64,000 nt of DNA, taken from the NCBI RefSeq assembly GCF_030419005.1, contig NZ_CP106953.1, positions 558,001 through 622,000 on the forward strand. Reading direction: 5' to 3'. Under the pieces are notes generated by a model that saw only the letters and a list, made by a program, of their open reading frames with translations, searched no databases and had not been told where the DNA came from. The position numbers were made by a program, and so were the translations under genes. This document shows, piece after piece, positions 9,001 to 17,400 of the stretch. This DNA is from Eleftheria terrae. Lineage in GTDB: Bacteria > Pseudomonadota > Gammaproteobacteria > Burkholderiales > Burkholderiaceae_C. Position 1 is the stretch's first letter. Every line of letters starts with the position of its first letter.

Positions 9001-11427
9001 GTCGATCAACGGGTTGAGCGGCTCCGCATACAGCGACGGCACCAGGGTCGCATGGTGCAGCTGCAGTGCGACCTTGATCAACCCGCAGACGCCAGCGGCC
9101 GACTCGGCGTGGCCGATGTTGGACTTCACCGACCCGATGGCGCAGAACTGCCGATCCTCGGTGTGCCGCGAGTAGGCCTTGCACAAGCCTTCGATCTCGA
9201 TCGGGTCGCCGAGCGACGTGCCGGTGCCGTGTGCCTCGACATAGCTGACACTGCGCGCATCGACGCCGGCGCCCTCCAGGCAGGCGGCGATCAGGTCGGC
9301 CTGCGCGCCCGGACTCGGCACCGTGAAGCCGCTCACCGCGCCCACATGGTTGGTGCTGCTGCCGCGGATCACCGCGTACACATGGTCGTGCTGCTCGATG
9401 GCGCGGCTGAGCGGCTTCAGCAGCACGGCCGCGACTGCCTCGCTGGAGACATAGCCGTCGCCGCCCCGGCCGAAGCTGCGGCAGCGACCGTCGCTGGCAT
9501 GCATGTCCATCGATCCATAGGCCTGGTACTTCGCGGGATGCAGCGACAGGTTCACCCCGCCCGCCAGCGCCACGCTGCATTCGCCGGTGCGCAGGCTCTG
9601 CAGCGCCAGATGCACCGCGATCAAGGACGACGAGCACACCGTGTCGACGCACACGCTTGGCCCATGGAAATCGCAGACATAGGAGACGCGGTTGGCGATG
9701 GCCGCATTGCTCTGCGAGAACGGCACCGACTGTCCCGGACGCTGCGCCTCGTTGGCAATCAAGGCGTAGTCCTTGTGCATGACACCGGCGAACACGCCGA
9801 CCGCCCCGGGTGCAGCCGCGCCGCCGGTCAGCGTGGCGGGGGTATAGCCGGCGTCCTCGATGGCTTCCCAGCAGGTCTGCAAGAACAGGCGCTCCTGCGG
9901 GTCGAGGTGCTCCGCCTCGCGCGGCGAGATGCGGAAGAACTGGGCATCGAAGCAGTCGACGTCATCGATGAAGCCGCCCCAGCGTGACAGGTGCTTGCCG
10001 GTCGGCGAGCGCATCGAGGCAAAACGCCGCCAATCCCAGCGCGACTCGGGAATCTCGCGGATGCCGTCCTTGCCGAACTTGAGGTTCTCCCAGAACGCGT
10101 CGATGTTGTCGGCCTCCGGGAAGCGCCCCGCCATGCCGACGATCGCGATCGGTTCATGCCCGCGGCGGACCGGCCCGGGCAGGCCTTGCTCGCTGCAACG
10201 TGCGCACAGGCGGTCGCCCACCTCCTCGTCGCCGTTCGGCACGGCGCCGCCTTCGGCGGGCGTCGCGGCGCGCCCCGCGCCTGTCTCGTCCGGAGCCGGC
10301 CCATCCGCCGCTGCGGCGCGGTGGTGCTGGGCAAGATGAGCGGCGAGCTGCTCGATCGTCACGTGCTCGAACAACAGCGTTGGCGGCAGCGACGCGCCGG
10401 CCTCGCGCTCGATGTCGCCCACCAGCTCCAGCAGCGCCACCGAGTTGAGGCCCAGTTCGTAGTAGCCCGCCGCCGGATCGAGCTGCTGCGGCGGGACGCC
10501 GAGCTTGTCGCCGATCAGCCGCTGCAGCAGGCGCCGGAAGCCGGCGTCGTCGCTGCGCGCCGCGGGCGCGCTGGCAGCCGGCGGTTCGGTCGTCGCGGGG
10601 CCCGCCGCCACGGCGCGCGCCGGGTCGATCATCGACGCATCGCGCACCTGCTTGCTCGCGAAATCCCTCAGCTCGGCCACCTTGCGGCCGGATGCATCGA
10701 AGAAGTCCAGCGTGTAGTAGCGCAGCTCCGCGGTGTCGCGCGACGACGCATGGCGCAGCCGGGCGAAGGCATGGGTTTGCAACAGATCGGTGGCCCGGAA
10801 CGATCCGTAGTAGATCGGCAGGGCGAGCTGCGGCTCGCCCTGGGCGTCCAGCGCAGCACGCGCGCCGCCGGCACCCACGGCGCTGGCATCGATCAGGGCC
10901 GGGTGGAACATCAGGCGGGGCGCGAGTGCCAGCGCCTCCTCGCCGAGCCGGCATTCGACATGGATGGCCTCGGGCGAGACGTAGACCGTGCCCTGCGCCT
11001 GCATGAACTCGCCATGCACCAGCTCGACCTCGCGACAGGCGGCGTAGAGCGTTTCCAGCGGGATGCTCTGCTGCGCGGCACTTGCGATGGAGGCCAGGTC
11101 GATCACCTCGTCGAAGCCGGCGGGCTCGACCCGGCGCACCTCGGCTCCCAGGTAGCGCTGGCCGCCGCCCTCGACCGAGACGCGCCAGTGACCGGGCTCG
11201 GCCTCGACCGCCTCGATCTCCAGCTGCACCGGCTGCGCTGTGGACACCACCAGCGGCCGGTAGATCGCCACGTTCGACAACTCGATCGTCCGGTGGTCGT
11301 GGCCGTGATCGCGGAACACCTGGAACAACACATCGATGTACGCCAGGCCCGGCAACAGGTGCTGCCCCAGGACCCGGTGGTCACGCACGATCGGGTTGTC
11401 CATCCCGACTGCCAGCTGCTCTTTCAT
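1..11427 (-). CDS. trans-AT polyketide synthase PKS-C, N-terminal 3809 residues (runs off the window)
   Basis: Third assembly-line protein, open to position 1 without a stop. Approximate order: DH-like domain (1-255; HxxxGxxxxP near 18, but the second motif reads D-A-S-A-V), ACP (GLNS near 325), KS (425-860, Cys in TVCSSS, EAHGTGT present), DH (1045-1340, HRVHG near 1075 and DSALQ near 1261), KR (GGAGGLG near 1550), ACP (GFDS near 1867), KS (1967-2400), two ACPs (GLDS near 2773 and 2913), a crotonase/ECH domain (3010-3235) and a KS (from 3313). No AT domain exists, which is diagnostic of the trans-AT class. ATG 11427 was chosen because GAGGAAG lies 7 nt upstream; ATG 11403 is the alternative. 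The protein starts directly in a DH, so its first module is completed by the KS at the end of PKS-B, 57 bp upstream. It predicts two alkene-forming steps and one beta-branch. Confidence 0.96.
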   Translation of the reverse strand, partial: MKEQLAVGMDNPIVRDHRVLGQHLLPGLAYIDVLFQVFRDHGHDHRTIELSNVAIYRPLVVSTAQPVQLEIEAVEAEPGHWRVSVEGGGQRYLGAEVRRVEPAGFDEVIDLASIASAAQQSIPLETLYAACREVELVHGEFMQAQGTVYVSPEAIHVECRLGEEALALAPRLMFHPALIDASAVGAGGARAALDAQGEPQLALPIYYGSFRATDLLQTHAFARLRHASSRDTAELRYYTLDFFDASGRKVAELRDFASKQVRDASMIDPARAVAAGPATTEPPAASAPAARSDDAGFRRLLQRLIGDKLGVPPQQLDPAAGYYELGLNSVALLELVGDIEREAGASLPPTLLFEHVTIEQLAAHLAQHHRAAAADGPAPDETGAGRAATPAEGGAVPNGDEEVGDRLCARCSEQGLPGPVRRGHEPIAIVGMAGRFPEADNIDAFWENLKFGKDGIREIPESRWDWRRFASMRSPTGKHLSRWGGFIDDVDCFDAQFFRISPREAEHLDPQERLFLQTCWEAIEDAGYTPATLTGGAAAPGAVGVFAGVMHKDYALIANEAQRPGQSVPFSQSNAAIANRVSYVCDFHGPSVCVDTVCSSSLIAVHLALQSLRTGECSVALAGGVNLSLHPAKYQAYGSMDMHASDGRCRSFGRGGDGYVSSEAVAAVLLKPLSRAIEQHDHVYAVIRGSSTNHVGAVSGFTVPSPGAQADLIAACLEGAGVDARSVSYVEAHGTGTSLGDPIEIEGLCKAYSRHTEDRQFCAIGSVKSNIGHAESAAGVCGLIKVALQLHHATLVPSLYAEPLNPLIDFASTPFRVQQCAQPWPRPMLETEAGIQAGPRIAGLSSFGASGSNAHLVLQEHEPPPRPPAGRLEPALVVLSAKSAPQLRAQAARLRDHLRSHRCSDADLADIAYTLQVGRVAMDHRLAVVVSSVDQLVALLDDVVAGRRHEDILLGQARRRDDSTMFSADDDVEGLVAAWLSKRKLRKLASVWVQGLGIDWNRLHVDARPLRVSLPTYPFARERYWLEAPLPLPQADGAVPDPHAALHPLVQRNTSTLVRQRYSSTFTPAAFFLADHRVHGAAVLPGVAYLEMARAAVLASMEPGPAGATEVELRNVVWLQPLVVHETTQLHIGLSPQDGGDVDFEVYSSPHGEAAPDATIVHAQGRATCRTAAVVPPAGPPLLDLADLRLRCEGQLEVAGCYETLRAMQIEHGPAFRGLRQLRTGTDAEGGRFVLADIELPACVHDTAQAYLLHPSVLDSALQAALGFAMDGTPGAASGAAGQTALPFALERLQIWAASPAEATVVVRAATAASAVASPGAPVQKLDFDLCDREGRVCVRLQGVASRALAGEAIGALAPHGRSSVQLWTPGWAPSALIAADTAAAPAHHWVLLAPHHANQLGELAACCPSVQWAALPGPADASTVGWYAQLGERVFERVQALLQHKPRQPVLLQVLVAPDEDHDAIFGALSGVLKSAHHENPRFFGQLLAVQQTRDSEGLAERVLREAQAALQGEAEVRDRQGQREVARFEPAGPVDRSAAVRLPWRDRGVYLITGGAGGLGMVMANEILRQVSGARIVLTGRSRLDEDRQAALAALAGDGAAVEYRVMDVSDAAAVDRVIRSVVEQHGRLNGIVHSAGVIRDSFILSKQPAEFHEVLAPKVAGTWHLDLATRAVELDFLLLFSSAAGALGNVGQCDYAMANAYMDRYAAYRNRLVQAGHRHGRTLSINWPLWAEGGMSVDAEVRERMRRQGYDLLGTADALAALYAAWAVDAAQVLVLAGDIAQLEARISPHAAAAAPPVHHAAGKQPVVAALPAHTGPVADDLAGPQALLPPLLAALTAAISRLLKVKAEQVDVDADISEFGFDSISLTALGNELNRTYGLELSPTIFFEYATVREFATHLAHAHGATLARHLLTRPPAAAAAAVAAPAAAAPHRRFRGRDDGAAAAASPQVAPAWQPATPAAREPIAIVGMSGRFPGARDLDEFWSNLAAGRDGITEIPPDRWDWRALYGDPHREANKTHIKWGGFIEGVDEFDPLFFGIAPKEAEMMDPQQRLLMMYGWKAIEDAGYAPRSLSGSQTGVFVGTAGSGYGELIARAKLAIEGYSSTGVAASIGPNRISYLLNLHGPSEPIETACSSSLVAIHRAIRAMESGDCDAALAGGVNTIITPWAHISFSKAGMLSEDGRCKTFSKHANGYVRGEGVGMLFLKRLRDAERDGDHIYAVIRGSAENHGGRANSLTAPNPKAQAALLKRAYREAQVDPRAVTYVEMHGTGTPLGDPIEINGLKSAFDELYAGCAPPAADLPPPRCGLGSVKTNIGHLELAAGVASVIKVVLQLRHRTLAPSLHGNPLNPHIELAGTPFYVVHQAQAWQPGWDELGRELPRTAGISSFGFGGANAHLIVEEYRAPQPIPQPPAAPELARPALVVLSARTAPQLAEQSRQLLAFLDAHPLAEADLPHLEYTLQFGRDAMEHRLAFSVRSVDALKHRLQASLQAPADGVDTPLHRGQSRKRREAPGAPGDAAVPVSDDAGREAVERCIAQAAYEPLLAQWVQGGAVSWAALQQRCPLVRGVEPHRLSLPTYPFERRRCWIAVEPNLGSQAAVPAVAPPPVGVVAAAADAAPAAAQQVSLRALCGSAWAVSDASASPPSRHGAVTLPGTAGGAAAVSPDIQDQPKRASVDEALRNFAINMMDLFSSSDATEPSLSDRAGELPAGPGGEAPFGAPSAPEAALARVGDLGAHRLRETLRHTLSPVLGVERGEIGDDDAFVELGLDSIMGVQWVRILNDRFGLDIDAVKVYEYPSVAALADYLAAEIERSSRGARPVSEPLPPGVASGGAAPAGHEAALPAEPATRFAHLLPPHDASGGAQAVPPPPAPPRLPVRQIRDVLRRTLSAVLGIDTADIADDAVFVDIGLDSIMAIQLIRAINSQFNLDLDAVRVYDHPSLEALAQHVASELAASPGAAPLMPTAGEVATARPGDARSEPVAASASGPAVLAQPGPAGPVSVYASVVRLQEVEPGIVQVTMEDRAHKNTFSPDLIAGLTEAFDAIARNDTCKVVVLTGYDTYFCCGGTKESLLDIQSGRVSFTDTPVFSIPLACPVPVIAAMQGHAIGAGWALAMFSDFVVFSRQGSYESNYMKYGFTPGAGATLIFPEKLGAGLAHEILFTARQFTGAELEQRRIPFPVVHRDEVLPHALALARTLCQSPRVALMALKEHVARPVRDQLQQACEQEVAMHRKTFVDSQDVLERVGALYAGGSRPISSPPGRGISAPVVQPPVVAPPAGPAAAAPAGQDRPAASAPAGGAPGSGSADLAIAIIGMSGAFANADSLDEFWRHLAEGQGCVFEVPPHRWSTEKFYDPDPDVPKKTYSKWMGALSEVDRFDPQFFNISRAEAAVIDPQQRLFLEHSWRCIEDAGLNPRSLSGSRCGVFVGCGSGDYAAYADLSAEGMMGNAPSILAARISYFLNLKGPCLALDTACSSALVAIAQACDSLLLGRSELAIAGGVNVLTGPGMHIMASKAGMLSKQGRCFTFDERADGFVPGEGVGVVLLKRYADALRDGDIVQGVIRGWGVNQDGKTNGITAPSVTSQIALEQEVYEQFGIAPDSITLVEAHGTGTGLGDPIEVQALTQAFRRYTDRRHYCALGSVKSNIGHLLAAAGIAGVMKVLLAMRHRTLPPTVNFEQLNSRITLEGSPFYINTQAREWQPGGAGVRRAAVSSFGFSGTNAHLVIEEPPVQEAALPEARRSVPVIVVLSAKQADRLKDVARRLLDHLASNAYDDAQLVDLAYTLQVGRDAMECRLAFVATSVQE
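230..1490 (-). other. ketosynthase accepting the second beta-branched chain (module continues outside)
   Basis: Cys in TACSSA, EAHGTGT and KSNIGH are intact. It is close in sequence to the KS at 20235-21480, which also follows a beta-branch station (shared IGMSGAF/VGMSGAF start, SRCGVxVGCG and VIRGWGVN). The usual post-KS linker continues to the window edge. Confidence 0.85.
1720..5530 (-). other. second beta-branching module: KS-ACP-ACP-ECH
   Basis: The KS is complete (TACSSS, EMHGTGT, KTNIGH). No KR or DH follows. The first ACP reads GLDSIMGVQW and keeps the Trp flag; the second reads GLDSIMAIQL and lacks it. A crotonase-fold domain is fused in line (about 1720-2400, with CCGGTK and GHAIGAG oxyanion-hole segments), resembling ECH domains that dehydrate or decarboxylate HMG-type branches. 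Confidence 0.85.
5690..10160 (-). other. module: KS-DH-KR-ACP of PKS-C
   Basis: KS (TVCSSS, EAHGTGT), DH (HRVHG...LP, DSALQ), KR (GGAGGLG, CDYAMAN, Asp in the VIRD segment) and ACP (GFDS) all look competent. An alkene is expected. Confidence 0.85.
10330..11427 (-). other. N-terminal DH-like domain and ACP of PKS-C (other half of the split module)
   Basis: HRVLGQ...P is intact. The second motif reads D-A-S-A-V (near 10895), lacking the usual Gln/His of DxxxQ/H. The ACP reads GLNS instead of GLDS (10437-10458). This could be a dehydratase, a double-bond-shift domain or a cyclising domain. Confidence 0.75.
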
Positions 11428-11484
11428 CCCCGTTCTTCCTCTTTGCTCGTTGCATGGCGCGCCGCGCGCGGCGTGGTCACTGCG
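11428..11484 (-). promoter_or_regulatory. PKS-B/PKS-C intergenic gap with ribosome binding site
   Basis: GAGGAAG at 11435-11441 stands 7 nt before ATG 11427 and supports that start. No terminator-like hairpin is visible in the gap, so the three PKS genes are probably one transcript. Confidence 0.6.
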
Positions 11485-14400
11485 TCACTTCCAGAAGTTC
11501 CGGGCCAAGGCCCCGCCCTGGCTGCCAGGGACGGGACGGGCCACCGCGGTGCCTGCTCGCAGCCCCGACTCGATCGCCTCGGCTGAAGGCGCCTGCAGCC
11601 ACCGGCCTGGCGCGTCCGGGCCGGCCCCCAGCAGCGTGTCGATGCCCGCAAGCTCCTGCGCAGCGCCGGGCGTGGCCGCGGCATCTGCCACGGCCTGCGC
11701 CGGCGCGACGCAGGCGACCGGGCGCAGCACCGGGGGCGCCAGTGGCACATGACGCAGCGAACGCCCCTCCGGCTCGCGCCACGCCTGCAGGATCACGTGG
11801 GCGTTGGTGCCGCCGTCGGCGAAGCTGTTGATCGCCGTCGCCGTGGGCGCCGGCCCCGCCGCCTCGGTGGTGTGCGTGAAGCGGAACGGCGACGCCGCCA
11901 GGTCGTAGTGCTGCATCGGCTGCTGGCCCGACAGGAACGGCACGCGCCGCCCGTGGAACAGCATCAGCACGTTCTTGATGAAGCTGGCGATGCCTTCGGC
12001 ACACAGCGGGTGCCCGATGTTGGGTTTGATCGAACCCAGCTCGCAGGCCACCCGGCCGGACGGCCGGTAGACCGCTTCGATGGCCTTCAGCTCGAGCAGG
12101 TCGGTCACTTCGGTCCCCGACCCGTTCACCTCGACGTAGCCGATCTCCTCGGGCAACTTGCCGCTGCGTGCCAGCGCCGCCGCCATGACGTCCTTCTGCG
12201 CCTGCAGGTTGGGCGCAGCCGGCCCGGCGGTACGGCCATCGTTGTTGATGGCGACCGCCTTGACGACCGCATAGATGGAGTCGCCGTCGCGCAGCGCCTG
12301 ATCCACCGTCTTCAACCAGACCAGGCCCGCCCCTTCGCCGAGGACCGCCCCGCTGGCGCGCCGGTCGAACACATGGAATGCCGGCTCGCGGCTCAGGATG
12401 CCGCGTTGCTCGAACAGCCGCAGCGCGTGATCGCCGTCGAGCAGACTGACTGCACCGACCAGCGCCGATTCGATCTCTCCGCTGCGCAGCGACTGCACCG
12501 CGACATTCATCGCCACCAGTGCCGAAGAGCAGGCGGTGTCCACCACCATGCTGGGCCCGCGCAGATCGAAGTGGCGCGAGATGTTGGCGCTCAGGTAGTT
12601 CGCGCCAACGGCCATGATGGGGTTGTCGGCCGCCGCGAGTGCGGCCGCGTCCGCCGTGCTGCGGCTGCGCGCGCCCAGGTAGACGCCGATCGGCCGTCCC
12701 TTGACCTGCTCGGGCGTGTAGCCGGCGTGGTGCCAGAGCTTGACGCTCTCCTCCAGCACCATCAGCGCCTGCGGGTCCATCGCCCGGGCATCGGCCGCGG
12801 AGATGCGGAAGAACTCACGGTCGAAGCGCGTTGCCTCGTCGAACGTGGCGGCGTGATAGGGGCTCGACCGGCCCCAGCGGCTGCTCGGCACGCGGCGTAT
12901 CGCCGAGCGACCTTCCGACAGCAGGCGCCAGTAGCCATCCAGGTCGGCGGCCCCGGGGAAACGGCAGGCCAGGCCCACCACCGCGATGTCGTGCGCTGCG
13001 ACGTCGTTGCCTGCGCTGCGGTGGCCGGCTGGGCCGCTGGCGGCCATGTCGCGGCCGGAGCTGTCGAGCGGCGCGGGCGCGCCGGAGCCGACCATGCCGG
13101 CTTCGACCGGGGCGGTGGCCGAAGGGCCCGCCGCGGGCGGCGCCGAGACCGGCTCCGGCGGCTCGCCCGACACCGGCGGCGGCACTGCCGAGGCGCCTGC
13201 GCCAGCCGGCGCATCAGCAGGGCCGGCGGCCGCAGCGGGCGCCAGCGCGTCCGGCAGCGCCGCACCGAACTGCTCGGTGAGCCAGTTCGCGAAGCCCTTG
13301 ATGGTCGGGTGCTCGAACAGGATCGACGGGTCGAGGCTGCGTCCGACGCGCTGCCCGACCTGGCGCAGCAGCTGCGCCAGCACGATGGAGTCAACGCCGT
13401 AGTCGGGCAAGGGCGTGTCGGCGTCGAGGCGCGCGGCGTCGATGCGCAAGGCCTGTGACACCTGCTGCGTGAGCCAGGCCTGCACCGACGACGGCATTGC
13501 CGGCGCTGGCGCCGGCAATGCAGCCGGCCGCGCTGCGCGCACCGGCGGCCGGGCCGCGACCTGCAGCAGCTGCTGCGGCTGCCAGCGTGCCAGGTCGACC
13601 CGCGCCGGCAGCACGACGGGGCCGGTGTCGCGCGCCAGCACCTGGTCGAGCAGGCGCAGGCCCTGCGCCGTGGTGTGGCTGAGGAAGCCGAGGTCGCGGT
13701 ACCGGCTGCTCTTCGTCTCGCCCATGCCGGTTTCCTTCCAGCTCGGCCACTGGATGCTGCGGATCGGCAGCCGCGCCGCATGCGCGTGGGCGGCGTAGTC
13801 CATGTAGGCGTTGGCCATCGCGTAATCGCCGTAGCCGACCGCCAGGCAGGGCACCGCACTCGACACGGACGAGAACAGCAGGAAGAAGCGCAGCGGCTCG
13901 CCAGCGAAGCTCTCGATGAGGCGATCGAGCCCGGCCACCTTCGGCGCCAGCACGCGCGAGACGCCGGCGGCGCTCTTGTCGAGCAATGCCAGGGTCTCGT
14001 GGTCCGCGGTTCCGGCGCAGTGGATCACGCCCCCCGCCGGGCCCCACTCGGCCTTCACCGCTTGCACGCTCTGCTGCAGCGCGGCGGCGTCGGTCAAGGG
14101 CAGTGACAACACCCGCACCTGCGCGCCTGCCGCTTCCAGCGCCAGCACCGCCCGGATCTTGCGGGCCAGCGGGGTGTCGTCCCCTTGCACCAGCGCCCAG
14201 TCGGCGCGTGGCGGCCAGGCCTCGCGCCCGGTCAGGACCAGTTTGCGCACGCCGTATCGGCGCACGAAGTGCTCGGCACAGGCAGCGCCGAGCCCCCGGG
14301 TTCCGCCCGTGATCCACAACACCCGATCGGCGGGGAACGGCGTTGGCGCGTCAGCCAAGGAGTCGGGTCGATGCGGTATTTCCTGGAGGACGGCGACATG

Positions 14401-17400
14401 GCGCGTGTCGTGGCGGTAACACACCTCGAGTTCGTCCAGCCCACCCGCGCACTCCATCGCGACTTGTCGCAGCTGGGTCGCGAGGTCGGCCGCAGGATCG
14501 AGGTCGACATGCCGCGACCGCAGCCCGGCATGTTCGCTGGAGAGCATGCGGTACAGGCCGACCCGCTCCGCGCCTCCCAGGTTGGGGAGGCCGTCGCCGC
14601 AGGCCTCCAGCCCTCGCGTCACGCACAGCGCGAGCCCGCCGGCGCCGGCACGACCGCGCAGCCAGTCCTGCAAGAGCCCGAACCAGTCGAGGCTGTCGAG
14701 CCGGTCGGTACTGCATCCGGTCACGTCGATCCAGCTCGCCAGGCCTTGCCACGCCTGCGCATCGAGCGGCTCGCGCGGTGACTCATCGACGGCGATCACC
14801 CGGCTGCCGGGCATCAGCCCTGCCAGGCCGTCGGCGCAGGCCCGGGTGGCCGCGGTGCAGACGATGAGCGCCCCGGGCAGGTCGCCTGGCGGCAGCGGAA
14901 GCGGTCCGGCTTGCCACACCTTCTGCAGCAGCCGTTCGCCCTGTCCGCCGACGGCCGGCGCAGCTGCGGTGGATGACGGCATGGCCGCAGCGACCACCGG
15001 CGTCACGGGCAGCCAGTGCCGGTCGCGTGCGAAGGGATAGGTCGGCAAGGACATGCGGCGGGGCCGCTGCAGGCTGTATTGCGCGTCCGGCTCGTACAAG
15101 CGCCCCCAGTCGAACGGCAGGCCCCGCACCCACAGGTCGAGCAAGCGACCGTGGTGCCCCTGGGCGACCCAGCCCACCACCGCCTGCTGCAGGCCGGCGT
15201 CGACGCCGAACACCGCGAGCGCGGCCCTGTGGCCCTTGGTGTCGCCCCGGTAGCACCCGTCGAGCGCCGCGGCCGCCGCGCCGCCCTCCAGGCTGCGCCG
15301 CAGCTTGTCGGCCAGCTCGGCCATGCTGCTCGCGGTCAGGGCCAGGCGGCACTCCATCGCCTCCCGCCCCAGCTGCAAGGTGTACGCAAGGTGCGGCAGG
15401 TCGGCGTCGCCGAGCGTGCTGCTTGCCAGGTGGGCGAGCAGCTGTCGCACCTGTTCCGCGAGCTGCACCTCGTCCTTGGCGGACAGCACGACCAAGGCGG
15501 GCTGCCCGGGGCACAGCACCGCCGTGTCGCGGTCGCGTCGCGACGGTTCAGACCATTCCTCGACGATCAGATGGGCGTTGGCACCACCGGCGCCGAACGA
15601 CGAAATGCCGGCGATGCGCGGATACTCGATCGTCTTGCCGTCACGCTCGACGACCGGCCGCGCCCAGGGCGCCAGGCCTCGCTGCACCACGAAAGGCGTG
15701 CGATCGAAGTCGATGTGCGGATTCAGCGTGTCGGCGTGCAGGCTCGGCACCAGCATCCCATGGCCCATCTGCAGCAGCACCTTGGTGAGGGCCGCGATGC
15801 CGGCGGCGCTTTCGAGGTGGCCGATGTTGGATTTCGCGGACCCGATCGCGCAGTACTGTGTGTCGGACGTGTACCGCGAGAAGGCCTGTGTCAGGCCGGC
15901 GATCTCGATCGGGTCGCCCAGGCTGGTGCCGGTGCCATGTGCCTCGACATAGCTGACCGCGCGAGCGTCGACGCCGGCGCTCTGCAGGGCCGACTCGATG
16001 GCCCTGGCCTGCGCGTGCGGATTCGGCACCGTGTAGCCATGGGTCCTGCCGCCGTGATTGACGCTGCTGCCCTTGATCACGCCATAGATGTGGTCGCCGT
16101 CCTGCAAGGCATCGGCCAGCGGCTTCAACAGCACCGCGCCGACGCCCTCGCCGGGCACATAGCCGTCGCCACCCGCCCCGAAACTCATACAGCGCCCGTT
16201 GCTCGCGGCGAACTGACCTTGCGCCAGCGCCAGGTATTTGTTGGGATGGATCGAGACGTTGACGCCGCCGGCAATGGCCACCACGCACTCGCCACGGCGC
16301 AGGCTCTGGCAGGCAAGATGCAGTGCCGTCAGCGAACTCGAGCACATCGTGTTCACCGTCAGGCTGGGTCCGTGGAAATTGCAGAAGTACGACACCCGGT
16401 TCGCGATCGACGCCGGATTGCCGCCCAGCGCATAGGGCTGGCCGAGCGCCTGTGCCTGCGCCCCGTAGAGCTGGTACTCGTCGTACATCACGCCGACGAA
16501 CACGCCGATGCGACGGTCGGTGTCGGGGGTGCCCCGGCGGCCCAGCGTGTCGGCGGTGTAGCCGGCATCCTCCATGGTGTGGTAGGCGCATTGCAGGAAC
16601 AAGCGCTCCTGCGGGTCCATGTGCTGCGCCTCGATCGGCGAGATGTTGAAGAACAGCGAGTCGAATTCGTCGACCCCGTCGATGAAGCCGCCCCATTTGC
16701 TGTAGGTCTTGCCCGGCCGGCCGGGCTCGGCGTCGAAGTACAGCTCGTGGTTCCAGCGCTCGGCGGGAATCTCGCGGATGCTGTCGCTGCCCGCCTGCAG
16801 CTGCTGCCAGAAGGCGCGGATGTCGCTTGCGCCCGGATAGCGCCCGCTCAGGCCGACGATGGCAATGGCGGGTTCCGGCGCCGGCAAGGCAGCGGGCTGG
16901 GCCGGCGCGGCCGGCGCCGCGAAGCGCGAGCGCGCCACCGGCATGCCGCCGGGCGCCGGCTCCGGGCGGGCCGCGGCAGACCGGGCCGCGGACGCGGCGA
17001 CGGGCGCGCTGCCCGCCAGCGGCGTCGCTGCCGCTGGCGTCAAGGTCGCTGCCAGCGTGCCGCGGTGATGTTCAATGAAATAGTCCGCCAGCGCCGCAAC
17101 GCTCTGGTACTCGAACATCAAGGTCTTCGGCAGCGGGCCGAAGCTGCGCTCCAGCTCACTGACGAGCTGCAATGCCAGGATCGAGTCGATGCCGTAGCGC
17201 TCCAGCCCCGCGTCCGATTCGATGCGGTCGGCCGTCAGCTTCAACGGCCCGGACATCAGCGTCTTCAGCAAGCGCTGCGTCTTCTCGCGCAGCTCGCCAT
17301 GCGGCTGCGCGGTACCCGGCGGCGCGGTGACGGCCGCCGCAACGGCCGGCTCCACGGTGGCCGCCGGCATGGCGTGCGCCGCTTCGGGCCGGCGTGCCGG

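Noticed and set aside
3181..9987. Plus-strand open frame of 2268 codons (similar ones at 15016-20259 and 22642-28947)
   Set aside because: These lie opposite real PKS domains, have Arg/Ala/His-rich sequence without domains, and arise because high-GC coding sequence leaves few stops on the other strand.
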